64,000 nucleotides of DNA from Mycolicibacterium aichiense (GTDB lineage: Bacteria > Actinomycetota > Actinomycetes > Mycobacteriales > Mycobacteriaceae). Below are positions 41,984 through 51,229 of the stretch, piece by piece. Made by a program: the position numbers and the translations under genes. The DNA lies in assembly GCF_010726245.1 (NCBI RefSeq), contig NZ_AP022561.1, forward strand, positions 4,402,001 through 4,466,000, in the 5' to 3' direction. Under the pieces are notes generated by a model. The model ran no database searches and was not told the origin of the DNA. It saw only the letters and a list, made by a program, of their open reading frames with translations. The stretch's first letter is position 1. Each line of letters begins with the position of its first letter.

Positions 41984-42840
41984 ACCCTGAGCAGTATCAG
42001 ACGGCGCAGGCCGGGATCACTGCAGGGCTAGCTAGCTACGTTCGGAAGTTTGCAGGACTCTTCACCGGGCCGGCCCTCTCCCCAGGAGAGTGGTTGAGCC
42101 TCTTGCAGATTCTGTTCCCCGAGGTCCAGCGGCGGTATGCGGAAGCTGCCGCCCTGGGCCGGGACTTCTACGACTTCCAGCGCGAACAGCACCACCCCGG
42201 ACTTCCCAGGAACGAGAGGTTCCTGAGCGAGCTGGAGTGGAAGTGGTTCGTCAGGAACATGGAGCCAGCACGAAAGGGTATGTCGCAGGCCGACTCTCCC
42301 CAGAGTGCTGTAACCCGGACAGTCCTGACAACGGTTCGCGAAGTGGAAATGGCAGGACGCCGACAGATCATCGGCGCTGTCAAGAATGACCCAGCCCCAC
42401 AGATCGTGCAGGGCTGGGCGAGGGTGGCTACTGGTCGCGAAACATGCGCCTGGTGCCTGATGCTCATCTCTCGCGGCCCGGAGTACACCCAGGCCAGCAC
42501 CGCAGGGATAGCTCTCGATGACGAGACCGTGCTCGACCTCTACCGAGAGGCGAACTTCGATCTCGAGAAGTTCCGCGCAGAGACCGAGGAGTACATCGAG
42601 GAGTGGCACGCAGGGTGCGACTGCCTCGCGTTCCCGGTCTTCGACGTGGCGAACTGGCCTGGCAAGGCCGCGCAGGAAAGAGCCGAACAGCTCTGGATCG
42701 ATGCCACCAAGGAAGCCCGGAAGCTCATCGCTTCGGGCGAGGCCCGCTCCAACAACCTGAACAAGGAGACGCAGAACGCGCTCCGTCGCCGCCTAGCTCG
42801 CGGCGAGATCTCCATCCCATCCTACGCCTACGCGGCGTAA
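41980..42840 (+). CDS. Capsid maturation protein (MuF/VG15-like)
   Basis: 286 residues. Matches the actinophage minor head/maturation protein layout: helical N-terminus, RVATGRETCAWCLMLISRGP with CxxC, and EEWHAGCDCLAFPVF with a second Cys pair, suggesting bound metal. Annotated as capsid maturation protease in cluster A phages; catalytic residues are not certain. GTG start overlaps the portal stop. Confidence 0.8.
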   Translation: MNPEQYQTAQAGITAGLASYVRKFAGLFTGPALSPGEWLSLLQILFPEVQRRYAEAAALGRDFYDFQREQHHPGLPRNERFLSELEWKWFVRNMEPARKGMSQADSPQSAVTRTVLTTVREVEMAGRRQIIGAVKNDPAPQIVQGWARVATGRETCAWCLMLISRGPEYTQASTAGIALDDETVLDLYREANFDLEKFRAETEEYIEEWHAGCDCLAFPVFDVANWPGKAAQERAEQLWIDATKEARKLIASGEARSNNLNKETQNALRRRLARGEISIPSYAYAA

Positions 42841-42889
42841 TCCATTGAACCCCAGGCGGGTTCATAACCATGCCCAGGAGGCAAAACTA

Positions 42890-43399
42890 ATGTCCGAAGC
42901 CGCAGCAGAAACTCCCGCAGGCACCCCGGCCCCGGAGGCCACCGACAAGCCGCTGGAGCCGACGCCCAAGGTCTACGACGAGGCGTACGTCAAGGAGCTT
43001 CGCCAGGAAGCCGCCAAGCACCGCACCGACAAGAACGCTGCGGTCGAGGCAGCCGTGAAGGCAGCCAACGAGGCTCACGCGGCCGAGCTGGCAGCACGCG
43101 ACGTCGCCTACACCGAACTGCAGAACGAGCTGGGCAACGCGTGGATCGAGCTGGAGAAGCTCCAGACCGCTCTCTCGCTGAAGGTCCCCAGCGACAAGGT
43201 TCTCGCGTTCACCTCCATCCTCAAGGGCGAAGACAAGGACTCGATCACTGAGTCCGCGAAGTCTGCCTTCGAGCTGGCCGGTGGATTCAAGACCACCAGT
43301 CCTGCATTCGACCCATCCCAGGGCAAGGGTGGCAAGCCGCCTCTCGCGCTCAACGGCGACGGGATTCTCAACGCGATGATGGAACTCATCAACAAGTAA
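42890..43399 (+). CDS. Scaffolding protein
   Basis: 169 residues, Ala/Glu/Lys-rich with a long central coiled coil (residues about 40-105) and a C-terminal hydrophobic helix. Precedes the capsid gene, as expected for a prohead scaffold. ATG at 42890 with AGGAGG. Confidence 0.85.
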   Translation: MSEAAAETPAGTPAPEATDKPLEPTPKVYDEAYVKELRQEAAKHRTDKNAAVEAAVKAANEAHAAELAARDVAYTELQNELGNAWIELEKLQTALSLKVPSDKVLAFTSILKGEDKDSITESAKSAFELAGGFKTTSPAFDPSQGKGGKPPLALNGDGILNAMMELINK

Positions 43400-43445
43400 T
43401 CCCTTCTCCCGCAAGTAATTTCACTCCTAACAGAAAGGGCCAACA

Positions 43446-44429
43446 ATGGCCGCAGGCAAGGACTTCGAGGTCGACCACTCTCAGATCGCCCAGACCGGCG
43501 ACACCATGTTCAAGGGCTACCTCGAGCCCGAGATGGCGAAGGACTACTTCGCCGAGGCTGAGAAGCGCTCGATCGTTCAGCAGTTCGCTCAGCAGGTGCC
43601 GATGGGCACCACGGGTCAGAAGATCCCCCACTGGACCGGCGACGTGACCGCTGAGTGGATCGGTGAAGGCGACATGAAGCCGATCACCAAGGGCGACATG
43701 ACTTCCCAGACCATCGCTCCCCACAAGATCGCGACGATCTTCGTGGCGTCTGCGGAAACCGTCCGTGCGAACCCCGCCAACTACCTGGGCACCATGCGTA
43801 CCAAGGTGGGCACCGCGTTCGCGACCAAGTTCGACGCCGCCGCCATCAGCGGTGCGGGCAGCCCGTTCCCGACCTTCATCAACCAGACGACCAAGGCCGT
43901 CTCGCTGGTGGACAAGGGCACTGCCAACGACCAGACCGTGTACGACGCGGTGGCCGTCCGGGGCCTGCAGCTCCTGGTGGACGACGACAAGAAGTGGACC
44001 CACACGCTTCTGGACGACAAGGTCGAGCCGATCCTCAACGGCGCGAAGGACCAGAACGGTCGTCCGCTGTTCATCGAGTCGACCTACGGCGAAGCGGCCA
44101 GCCCGTTCCGCAGCGGTCGTATCGTGTCGCGCCCGACCATCCTGAGCGACCACGTCGCGATCGATGTTCCGGGTGGCGCTGGCACCGAAGACGACTACCG
44201 CATCCTGGGCTTCCAGGGCGACTTCTCCCAGATCATCTGGGGCCAGGTCGGCGGTCTGTCCTTCGACGTCACCGACCAGGCGACCCTGAACCTGGGTACG
44301 CCGACGCAGCCGAACTTCGTGTCGCTGTGGCAGCACAACCTCGTCGCAGTCCGTGTCGAGGCTGAGTACGGCCTGCATGTGAACGACCCCCAGGCGTTCG
44401 TTCGCCTGACCGACCAGGTCCCCGCCTGA
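43446..44429 (+). CDS. Major capsid protein (HK97 fold)
   Basis: 327 residues (MAAGKDFEVDHSQIA...). HK97-type pieces: N-arm, E-loop region around GQKIPHWTGDVTAEWIGEGD, P-domain IATIFVASAETVRAN. GAAAGG ribosome site. Followed by a stoperator and a GC hairpin that may lower downstream transcription. Confidence 0.93.
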   Translation: MAAGKDFEVDHSQIAQTGDTMFKGYLEPEMAKDYFAEAEKRSIVQQFAQQVPMGTTGQKIPHWTGDVTAEWIGEGDMKPITKGDMTSQTIAPHKIATIFVASAETVRANPANYLGTMRTKVGTAFATKFDAAAISGAGSPFPTFINQTTKAVSLVDKGTANDQTVYDAVAVRGLQLLVDDDKKWTHTLLDDKVEPILNGAKDQNGRPLFIESTYGEAASPFRSGRIVSRPTILSDHVAIDVPGGAGTEDDYRILGFQGDFSQIIWGQVGGLSFDVTDQATLNLGTPTQPNFVSLWQHNLVAVRVEAEYGLHVNDPQAFVRLTDQVPA

Positions 44430-44435
44430 TCGGAA

Positions 44436-44480
44436 CTTGACACCCAACGGAGGGGGCCGGCCTAAAACCGGCCCTCTCTG
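44436..44480 (+). promoter_or_regulatory. Stoperator plus hairpin after capsid gene
   Basis: Exact stoperator at 44436-44448, followed directly by a GC-rich hairpin (GAGGGGGCCGG with CCGGCCCTCTC, loop CCTAAAA). No T-run. Repressor roadblock and attenuator combined. Confidence 0.75.
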
Positions 44481-44506
44481 GGGTGTCCCCCACTAAGGAG
44501 CCACCC

Positions 44507-44884
44507 ATGTCCTACGCAACATCGAACGACGTTGTGGTCCTGTGGGCCAAGGAGCCTGAGCCCGAAGTGATGGCCCTGATCGAGCGACGACTCGAGCAGG
44601 TAGAGCGCATGATCAAGAGGCGCATTCCGGACCTGGCCACCAAGGTCGAAGAGTCCGAGACGTTCAAGGCCGATCTGATCGACATCGAAGCTGATGCTGT
44701 TCTGCGCCTTGTGCGTAACCCCGAGGGCTACATGTCGGAGACCGACGGCTCGTACATGTACCAGCTCCGGACGGACCTCGCCAGCGGCAAGCTGGAGATC
44801 CTGGCCGAAGAGTGGCAGATCCTCGGAGTCAACCGGCTGTCCCGAATGTCGGTGATTGCCCCCGAGATTGTGCTGCCGACATGA
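44507..44884 (+). CDS. Head-to-tail adaptor
   Basis: 125 residues, helical (MSYATSNDVVVLWAKEP...), Gp19/Gp15-like connector protein. Position after the capsid gene is standard for the adaptor that binds the portal ring. Stop overlaps the next ATG. Confidence 0.78.
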   Translation: MSYATSNDVVVLWAKEPEPEVMALIERRLEQVERMIKRRIPDLATKVEESETFKADLIDIEADAVLRLVRNPEGYMSETDGSYMYQLRTDLASGKLEILAEEWQILGVNRLSRMSVIAPEIVLPT

Positions 44885-45081
44885 GCGCCAGCGATGCTTT
44901 CCGCGCCCCCATCGTCTACCCTCCCGGCTTCATCGTGGCGGTTCGACCCGACGAGGTCGACCGCTCGCTATGCGACCACGAGCTTGGCATCTGCTACTGC
45001 GTCCACGACTGGCGCATCCACTGGGGCAACCTGCCTCGCGTCTCGAAGCCGCGAGCCCGGACCGTTACGGACAGCCCATGA
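44881..45081 (+). CDS. Small connector-region protein
   Basis: 66 residues (MSASDAFRAPIVYPP...) with a Cys/His group (CDHELGICYCVHDWRIH) that may bind zinc. ATGA-coupled on both sides. Common small protein in this position; function unknown. Confidence 0.6.
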   Translation: MSASDAFRAPIVYPPGFIVAVRPDEVDRSLCDHELGICYCVHDWRIHWGNLPRVSKPRARTVTDSP

Positions 45082-45446
45082 GCCTCCTCGATACCGGTGC
45101 GCGGTACCAGAAGGTCACCGTCTACCCAGAAGAGCTGACCGTCGACTCCGACGGCAACAAGTTCACCCGACCGTCCAAGACAGGCATCCCGGCGCTGGCC
45201 CGGATGCAGGTAGCCAACCAGTCCGGAACGTCAGCCCGACGGGCCGAGCAGGACAACGAGGGCTTCGAGTCCGAGAAGGTCTACCGCATGCGCTTCCCGC
45301 GCTCGTTCACCAAGGCTCACGGGATCCTCGGAGCACAGAGCCAGGTCGAGTGGAACGGGCAGCGGTGGTCAGTCTTCGGTGACGCCACGGTCTACGACGC
45401 CTCACCGGCTACGGCTCGCGTCGACTACACCATCAAGAGGTTCTGA
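45078..45446 (+). CDS. Head-to-tail stopper
   Basis: 122 residues, beta-rich (MSLLDTGARYQKVTV...), resembling SPP1 gp16-like stopper proteins by size and place. Coupled to neighbours. Confidence 0.75.
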   Translation: MSLLDTGARYQKVTVYPEELTVDSDGNKFTRPSKTGIPALARMQVANQSGTSARRAEQDNEGFESEKVYRMRFPRSFTKAHGILGAQSQVEWNGQRWSVFGDATVYDASPATARVDYTIKRF

Positions 45447-45781
45447 TGGCCAAGGTTTATGCCATCGCCAACGAGGCCGCAGCGCGGCACGTCGACACCA
45501 AACGTGGTGTGCGACGGGTTAATCGGGATGTGTCAGGTCGAGCCAGGTCGTTCCTGGCGCAGGCCAACAAGACGACTCGCGTCACGCCGAAGGGCTACTT
45601 CCCTGCCGAGATCGAGTCGACTGAGCACGACGTGGACTGCTTCACAACGCTGCACGCTCCCAACGCGATGGCGCTGGAGTTCGGCCACGATCCTTCCGGC
45701 TGGTTCGCAGGAACCGACACGAAACCCCCTGACCCCGAATACATCCTGACCCGAGCCGCCTACGGCGGTCACACCATGTAG
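45446..45781 (+). CDS. HK97 gp10-like neck/tail-completion protein
   Basis: 111 residues with N-terminal helix and APNAMALEFGHDPSG, the conserved loop of HK97 gp10 family proteins. Joins head to tail. ATG overlaps upstream stop. Confidence 0.78.
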   Translation: MAKVYAIANEAAARHVDTKRGVRRVNRDVSGRARSFLAQANKTTRVTPKGYFPAEIESTEHDVDCFTTLHAPNAMALEFGHDPSGWFAGTDTKPPDPEYILTRAAYGGHTM

Positions 45782-45789
45782 GAGAGCTT

Positions 45790-46224
45790 ATGGCGAGTCT
45801 GCCCCGCGTACAGAAGGTGGTGGCACACATCCTCAGGAGCGATCCTCGACTGGCCGGTGTGGAGGTCACGACCTGGGTACCGGACATCGATTACCGGGAC
45901 TTCCCGATGATCAACATCCGTCGCATCGGCGGCGTCCGGAACCCGAAAGCACCGAAGCTCCACGTAAAGCCGGTGATCGAGATGTCGGCCTACACCGACT
46001 TCGGCGACGGCTCAGAGGGTCTCATCACCTGTGAGGAGCTGTACGAGACAGCTCTCGACGTCTTGTACGACGCGGTAGGGGACCAAATCACCACTCCCGC
46101 AGGGTATCTGACGTCCATTTTCGAAACGATGGGCGCAACGCAGTTCAGCTCCCTCTATTCCGACTCCTGGCGTGTCCAGGGGCTGATCCGGCTCGGCGTG
46201 CGCCGGCCGCGAACCACATCCTGA
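45790..46224 (+). CDS. Tail terminator
   Basis: 144 residues (MASLPRVQKVVAHIL...), alpha/beta fold with a central DYRDFPMINIRRIGG strand pair. Position before the major tail gene matches the terminator ring protein. GAGAG ribosome site. Confidence 0.78.
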   Translation: MASLPRVQKVVAHILRSDPRLAGVEVTTWVPDIDYRDFPMINIRRIGGVRNPKAPKLHVKPVIEMSAYTDFGDGSEGLITCEELYETALDVLYDAVGDQITTPAGYLTSIFETMGATQFSSLYSDSWRVQGLIRLGVRRPRTTS

Positions 46225-46239
46225 CGAAAGGCAACCTAA

Positions 46240-46830
46240 ATGGCCGAAAACGACGATGCAGTTTTGACCGCTGCGGTCGGCTACGTGTACGTCGCCCCCG
46301 TGGGCACCGCTGCACCGACCCCGGCTCAGCTCAAGACGATCAACCTGAAGGACCCGAGCACCTGGACCGGCGCGACCGGCTGGGCGAGCGTCGGCCACAC
46401 CAGCCGAGGCACCCTGCCTGAGTTCGGCTTCGAGGGCGGCGATACCGAGATGAAGGGCTCGTGGCAGAAGAAGAAGCTGCGCGAGATCGCCACCGACGAT
46501 CCGATCGACTTCCTGACGATCGTGCTGCACCAGTTCGATGAGGACGCGCTGTCGCTGTACTACGGCCCCAACGCCTCCGAGACCCCCGGTGTGTTCGGTG
46601 TGAAGACCGGCCAGGTCAACGAGAAGGCTGTCTTCGTCGTCATCGAAGACGAGGATCTGCGCCTGGGCCATCACGCCCACAAGTCCAGCGTGAAGCGCGA
46701 CGACTCGATCGAACTGCCGATCGATGACCTCGCTGCGCTGCCGGTGCGATTCACCTACCTGGATCACGAGGACGAGCTTCCGTTCTCGTGGATCAACGAG
46801 GATCTGTTCAACGTCCCGGACGCTGGCTGA
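46240..46830 (+). CDS. Major tail protein
   Basis: 196 residues (MAENDDAVLTAAVGY...), beta-rich tube protein. GAAAGG ribosome site. Followed by a stoperator and competing hairpins. Confidence 0.88.
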   Translation: MAENDDAVLTAAVGYVYVAPVGTAAPTPAQLKTINLKDPSTWTGATGWASVGHTSRGTLPEFGFEGGDTEMKGSWQKKKLREIATDDPIDFLTIVLHQFDEDALSLYYGPNASETPGVFGVKTGQVNEKAVFVVIEDEDLRLGHHAHKSSVKRDDSIELPIDDLAALPVRFTYLDHEDELPFSWINEDLFNVPDAG

Positions 46831-46836
46831 TCACTA

Positions 46837-46909
46837 CTTGACACCCAACGGGTGTCTACCCCGGAGGGGGAGGTTTCCTTGGCGGGCCTGCCTCCCCCTC
46901 CTGCCCGCC
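46837..46909 (+). promoter_or_regulatory. Stoperator and two competing hairpins
   Basis: Exact stoperator 46837-46849. Then GGAGGGGGAGG (46863-46873) can pair with CCTCCCCCTCC (46891-46901), while GGCGGGC (46881-46887) can pair with GCCCGCC (46903-46909); the two stems cross, so they are exclusive or form a pseudoknot. Confidence 0.65.
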
Positions 46910-46940
46910 ATCTAGCCCGCCCACATACGAAAGGTTCGCC

Positions 46941-47345
46941 ATGACAAACACTGTCGATCTCGACGCCATCCGCGCCGAGGCACGCAAGAAGTACCAGCCG
47001 GTCGTGATCGCTCTCGGAGACGATGTCACCGCCGAGCTGAAGCCCGTACTCCGGATGCCGAAGAAGGACCGTGAAGCGGTTCTGGCTGCCATCCGCGAGA
47101 TCTCGGACCTGGATGACCTGAACGAGGATGACGAGGACGACGACGAGCTGATCGATGAGTACGCCAACGAGGCGTGCAGCATCATCGCCAGGGCTCTCCG
47201 CTTGATCTGCACGTCGCCGCGACGGCTCCTGTCCGAGCTGGACAAGGAAGAGGATCCCCGGATCCGCGCTGAGCTGTACACCACGGTTCTGCAGGTCTGG
47301 GCACGGGAGACGCAACTGGGGGAAGCCGCGTCCTCGCCGGCCTGA
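46941..47345 (+). CDS. Tail assembly chaperone, short form
   Basis: 134 residues (MTNTVDLDAIRAEAR...) with an acidic stretch (NEDDEDDDELIDEYAN). Lambda gpG analogue: binds the tape measure during tail assembly. Its 3' end holds the run GGGGGAA (47318-47324) where a -1 shift leads into the long form. Confidence 0.88.
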   Translation: MTNTVDLDAIRAEARKKYQPVVIALGDDVTAELKPVLRMPKKDREAVLAAIREISDLDDLNEDDEDDDELIDEYANEACSIIARALRLICTSPRRLLSELDKEEDPRIRAELYTTVLQVWARETQLGEAASSPA

Positions 47346-47761
47346 TCGACAAGTTCGGCGGGGCGATTCTCGCGGATCTGCTCCAGTACTACCGGGTCGA
47401 CCTGCGGGACTTGTTCCTAGATGAAGATCCGCTCTCGCCGAGGTTCGTCCTGGCCCTGGTCGTATGTCTTCCCAAGGAGGGCGCGTTCTACGCGGCCCGA
47501 CGCGGTGGCATGCAGTACCGGGGCTGGGATGAGCGCCTTTACGCGCTAGCGGAGCTTGTCGACGCGCAGAAGGCAGGCAACCACCTGTTCCTGCTCGCTA
47601 ACCGAGACCCGGCCAAGTCAAAGCCCAAGCTGCCCAAGCCATTCCCACGTCCAGATGATCTAGAACCGCAAGCCGCCGAGCCCAAACCGGGTTCGTTCGC
47701 GGCGATGGTGGTGGCCGCTAAGCGGGCCGCCCGTATGAAGAGGGAGCAGATGAATGGCTAG
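46941..47761 (+). CDS. Tail assembly chaperone, frameshift product
   Basis: The -1 frame is open from the slip run (47318-47324) to 47761, continuing as SRVLAGLIDKFGGAIL and ending in a basic tail (KRAARMKREQMNG). It has no proper start of its own (a TTG at 47411 lacks a ribosome site). This is the lambda gpG-T arrangement. The slip sequence CTG-GGG-GAA is not a classical X-XXY-YYZ heptamer, so slippage of the P-site glycine tRNA on five Gs is the likely mechanism. Fusion length about 273 residues. Confidence 0.8.
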
Positions 47762-50177
47762 AAAGGCCGGTATGGCGACCGGCGTGGAGGTCGCACGGAT
47801 CTCCGTGAAGGTGTCTCCGGACTCCAAGAAGTTCCGGTCGGAGCTGGCCAGAGACCTTGAGGCGATTGAGAACTCGCTGAAAGTGACGATCGACGTCGAG
47901 CCGAACCTGGGCAACTTCCGGGAGGAAGTCAAGGCCAAGACGGCAGGCATGAAGACGAAGGTGAAGGTCGACGCTGATGTCGACCGGAACTTCCTCTCGG
48001 GCTTCGCCGACAAGCTCGCGAACATGAAGGGGCCGAGCTTCGGCTCGGGCATCAACCCGGCTGGTTACGCGGTGATCGCGGCTGGCGTGCTCGCCACGCT
48101 GACCCCGCTGATCGGAATCGTGTCGACGGCGCTGATGGCGCTGCCCGGTCTACTGGCCGCTGTGCTCGCACCGATCGGCGCAATCACGTTGGGGCTGGAC
48201 GGGATCAAGAAGGCCGCAGAGGTCTTGAAGGGTCCGTTCGATCAGCTCAAGGGCGTGATGTCGGACGTGAACCAGAAGGCGTTCACCCCGGTCTTCGAGC
48301 AACTGAGCAAGGTATTCCCCGCTCTCGAGCGGTCGCTGCCCTCGGTGTCCAACGGTCTGGCCAACGTGGCCAAGTCGGTGGTCGACACGATCACCTCCAG
48401 CGCTGGCATGGCCAAGCTCGAGGGCTCGATCCAGAACATCGGCTCCGCGATCAGCAACGCAGCTCCGGGCATCGGGAAGTTCACCGACGGCCTGCTGGGC
48501 CTGGTGCAGTCCTTCACCGGCAAGCCGCTGCAGGGAATTGTGGACTGGTTCAACAAGGTTGGCGATTCGTTCTCGGCGTGGGTCGAGAAGATGACTCGAC
48601 CGAGCTGGTTCACCGGCAAGACCCCACTCGAGGAAGCGTTCAGCGGACTCGGGGACACGCTCAAGATCGTGCTCGACGCGCTGGTCGACATCGGCAAGCA
48701 GGGCATCGACTTCCTGAGCGACCCGCAGAAGATCCAGAACTTCAAGGACGACCTGCAGGGCATCGCAAACCTGTTGCGGGACATCGTAGATCTCTCCGAC
48801 AAGTTCAGCTCCATCAAGGTGCCTGAGTGGGCAAACATCAACCCGCTGAAGTCCAAGGAGGACCGCGAGGCAGGCAAGAAGCAGGACCCGTGGTTCGACG
48901 GCAAGATCGGCAAGGGGCTCGACTCGTTCGAGACCTGGCTGGACAACGCGTTCAACGTGAACTACGTCCGCGACAAGTTCGACAGCCTGTTCGCCGACAA
49001 GAAGTTCCTCGGTGACGGGCCAGACTTCTCTGGCTGGGCCGAGAAGATGCAGGCCCCGTTCGTCACGGCGTCCACCTTCATCCGCGACAAGTTCAACGAG
49101 GCTGTCGCGAGTGTTGAGGGTGTTCTGTCGGGAATCGGTGAGCGCGTCCAGGCGACGTTCTCGACCATCTTCTCCACGATCCAGAATCCGGGGCAGATGC
49201 TCGTCAACGCGTTCAGCTCGATCGTCCCCACGATCGCGGGAGTCTTCTCTCAGATCAGCGGTATCGCTCAGGGCACCTGGAACGGCATCGTGGCCGCTGC
49301 CCAAGGTGCCTGGAACGGAGTCACCAACGCGGTGCAGTCCGCGTGGGAGGGCATCAAGGGTGCCGTCTCAGCGGGCGTAGAAGCCGTCATCGGCTTCGTC
49401 TCGGGTATGGGTGGCCGAATCGTAGGTGCGATCACGAGCATCGACCTGAGCGGCGCTGGACAGGCGCTGATGAACGGTCTGCTCGGCGGCATCAAGGCTG
49501 GCGCTCAGAAGGTCTACGACTTCGTCTCTGGCATCGCTGCCAAGATCGCGGCCCTGAAGGGTCCGCTCCCGTACGACAAGGTCGTCTTGATCCCGAACGG
49601 TGAAGCCCTGATGCAGGGTCTGCACACCGGCATGAGCAACGGCCTACAGGACGTGCTCTCGCTGGCGAAGGACGTTGCGGGGCAGATCAAGCAGGCGATG
49701 GAAGCTGGCACCGACGGCTCGGGGATGTTCGACAACCTCAAGTCTGACGATCTGAAGCAGATGCTGGCAGCTCTCGAGGAGGAGAAGAAGCGACTCAAGG
49801 TTGAGTACAACGCCGTCCCCAAGGACGACAAGGCCGGCCGCGAGGCGCTCCGGAACCAGCTCGATCAGCTCCAGGCGCAGAAGGATCTGCTGAGCTACCA
49901 GAACGACCGCATCAAGAACGAGCAGAAGTTCGGCGACGTCGCTGATGACGATCCGCTCGTGAAGGCTGCGTCCGGTCTGATGAAGACGCCTGTCGACTTC
50001 GCGAAAGCGACTGGCAAGCAGTTCCTTTCGGATCTGGGCATCTCAGGCAACGGCGTCATCTCGAAGGCGATCACCGAGGGCATCCAGTACATCTTCCAGA
50101 TCGGTTCTGTCGATGAGGCGATGTCCATCAAGGACCGCACTGAGTCGAAGAACGCGCTCTCAATCGTCGGTCGATGA
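47754..50177 (+). CDS. Tape measure protein
   Basis: 807 residues, the longest virion gene. Helical ends, hydrophobic segments around 110-160 (AVIAAGVLATLTPLIGIV, LMALPGLLAAVLAPIGA), and repeated helical modules (QGTWNGIVAAAQGAWNGVTN). Sets tail length. ATG overlaps the chaperone end. A stoperator follows. Confidence 0.93.
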   Translation: MARKAGMATGVEVARISVKVSPDSKKFRSELARDLEAIENSLKVTIDVEPNLGNFREEVKAKTAGMKTKVKVDADVDRNFLSGFADKLANMKGPSFGSGINPAGYAVIAAGVLATLTPLIGIVSTALMALPGLLAAVLAPIGAITLGLDGIKKAAEVLKGPFDQLKGVMSDVNQKAFTPVFEQLSKVFPALERSLPSVSNGLANVAKSVVDTITSSAGMAKLEGSIQNIGSAISNAAPGIGKFTDGLLGLVQSFTGKPLQGIVDWFNKVGDSFSAWVEKMTRPSWFTGKTPLEEAFSGLGDTLKIVLDALVDIGKQGIDFLSDPQKIQNFKDDLQGIANLLRDIVDLSDKFSSIKVPEWANINPLKSKEDREAGKKQDPWFDGKIGKGLDSFETWLDNAFNVNYVRDKFDSLFADKKFLGDGPDFSGWAEKMQAPFVTASTFIRDKFNEAVASVEGVLSGIGERVQATFSTIFSTIQNPGQMLVNAFSSIVPTIAGVFSQISGIAQGTWNGIVAAAQGAWNGVTNAVQSAWEGIKGAVSAGVEAVIGFVSGMGGRIVGAITSIDLSGAGQALMNGLLGGIKAGAQKVYDFVSGIAAKIAALKGPLPYDKVVLIPNGEALMQGLHTGMSNGLQDVLSLAKDVAGQIKQAMEAGTDGSGMFDNLKSDDLKQMLAALEEEKKRLKVEYNAVPKDDKAGREALRNQLDQLQAQKDLLSYQNDRIKNEQKFGDVADDDPLVKAASGLMKTPVDFAKATGKQFLSDLGISGNGVISKAITEGIQYIFQIGSVDEAMSIKDRTESKNALSIVGR

Positions 50178-50178
50178 C

Positions 50179-50191
50179 TTGACACCCAACA
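50179..50191 (+). promoter_or_regulatory. Stoperator (exact, left arm)
   Basis: Exact 13-mer immediately before the ribosome site (CAGGAGG) of the first minor tail gene. Confidence 0.85.
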
Positions 50192-50203
50192 GGAGGTAAG
50201 CAA

Positions 50204-51229
50204 TTGATCACCGACACCATCGTGGAACTCGAGGGTGTCAACGGTGAGCGTTTCAATCTGACGACCGGTGACCAGGGAGTGTTCCTGGCCACAGACGTGG
50301 AGGGTTGTTTCTACGACCCTCCCGTCAAGGTCGTGATTGAGGAGCCGGGGAACTACCCCGGTGCTCGCTACTTGAACCACCGAATCCTGAAGCGCGACAT
50401 CGTCTTCGGGGTCGAGATCCTGAACGACGCGAAGTCTGGCTCGAAGAGCTGGCTCTCCCGCGACTCGGAGTGGCGCAAGGCATGGGCGTTCAACCGCGAC
50501 TGCAAGCTCTACGTGACCACCCCGGATTCCGGTACTCGGTACCTGCACATCCGGCTGTTCGAATCCCCCACGGTCCAGATGAAGACCGACCCTCGTGGCA
50601 ACACGATCAACCTGACCGTCATGTCGTGCATCGCGTACGACCCGTTCTGGTACGAGGACGACAAGGTCTTCTCGGCGAAGACCAAGCAGGACACCCGATT
50701 CAAGCCATCAATGATCAACATCCCCGGCCAGTGGCCGTGGGAGAAGCTCCCGCGAGAGACGCTGAAGATCAAGGTGGGGCGTGGCCAAGGAGGGCTCAAC
50801 CCGACCGACCAGTACATCGCCCCGAAGTGGACTGTCCCCGGCTCCACCGAGCCGATCCCAGACTTCGACATGAACCTGCTGGGCGCGAGCATCTCTATCC
50901 CGATCCCTTGGGAGAAGGCCCCGTTCACTCAGTTCATCCTCCCGGACTACTCGTTCGAGGACCCGGAGTTCGAGAACCGACGGCTGAAGCTGCCGGGTCT
51001 GATCTACGGAGAGAACTGCGTCATCAACACCGACCGCCGCGAGGAGCAGATCAGCTCCGAGAGCGGCTCTCAGGTGTGGGCTCGGATGAACGGCGTCCGG
51101 TTCCGGAACATGATCCCGCCCTACACCGAGGAGCGTGAGTTCGAGATCACCGCGTCTGGGTGCGCCCCAGGCCAGGTGGTCACCTTGCGGCTCCCGAGGC
51201 CGTGGACGCGCTGCTGGGGGCTCGAATGA
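50204..51229 (+). CDS. Minor tail protein (distal tail-like)
   Basis: 341 residues from a TTG after AGGAGGTAAG. Beta-rich; N-terminal FNLTTGDQGVFLATDVEG and a middle WVLSR-type hub typical of the Dit-like protein after the tape measure (NHRILKRDIVFGVEILND). Forms the tail-tip ring. Confidence 0.8.
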   Translation: MITDTIVELEGVNGERFNLTTGDQGVFLATDVEGCFYDPPVKVVIEEPGNYPGARYLNHRILKRDIVFGVEILNDAKSGSKSWLSRDSEWRKAWAFNRDCKLYVTTPDSGTRYLHIRLFESPTVQMKTDPRGNTINLTVMSCIAYDPFWYEDDKVFSAKTKQDTRFKPSMINIPGQWPWEKLPRETLKIKVGRGQGGLNPTDQYIAPKWTVPGSTEPIPDFDMNLLGASISIPIPWEKAPFTQFILPDYSFEDPEFENRRLKLPGLIYGENCVINTDRREEQISSESGSQVWARMNGVRFRNMIPPYTEEREFEITASGCAPGQVVTLRLPRPWTRCWGLE

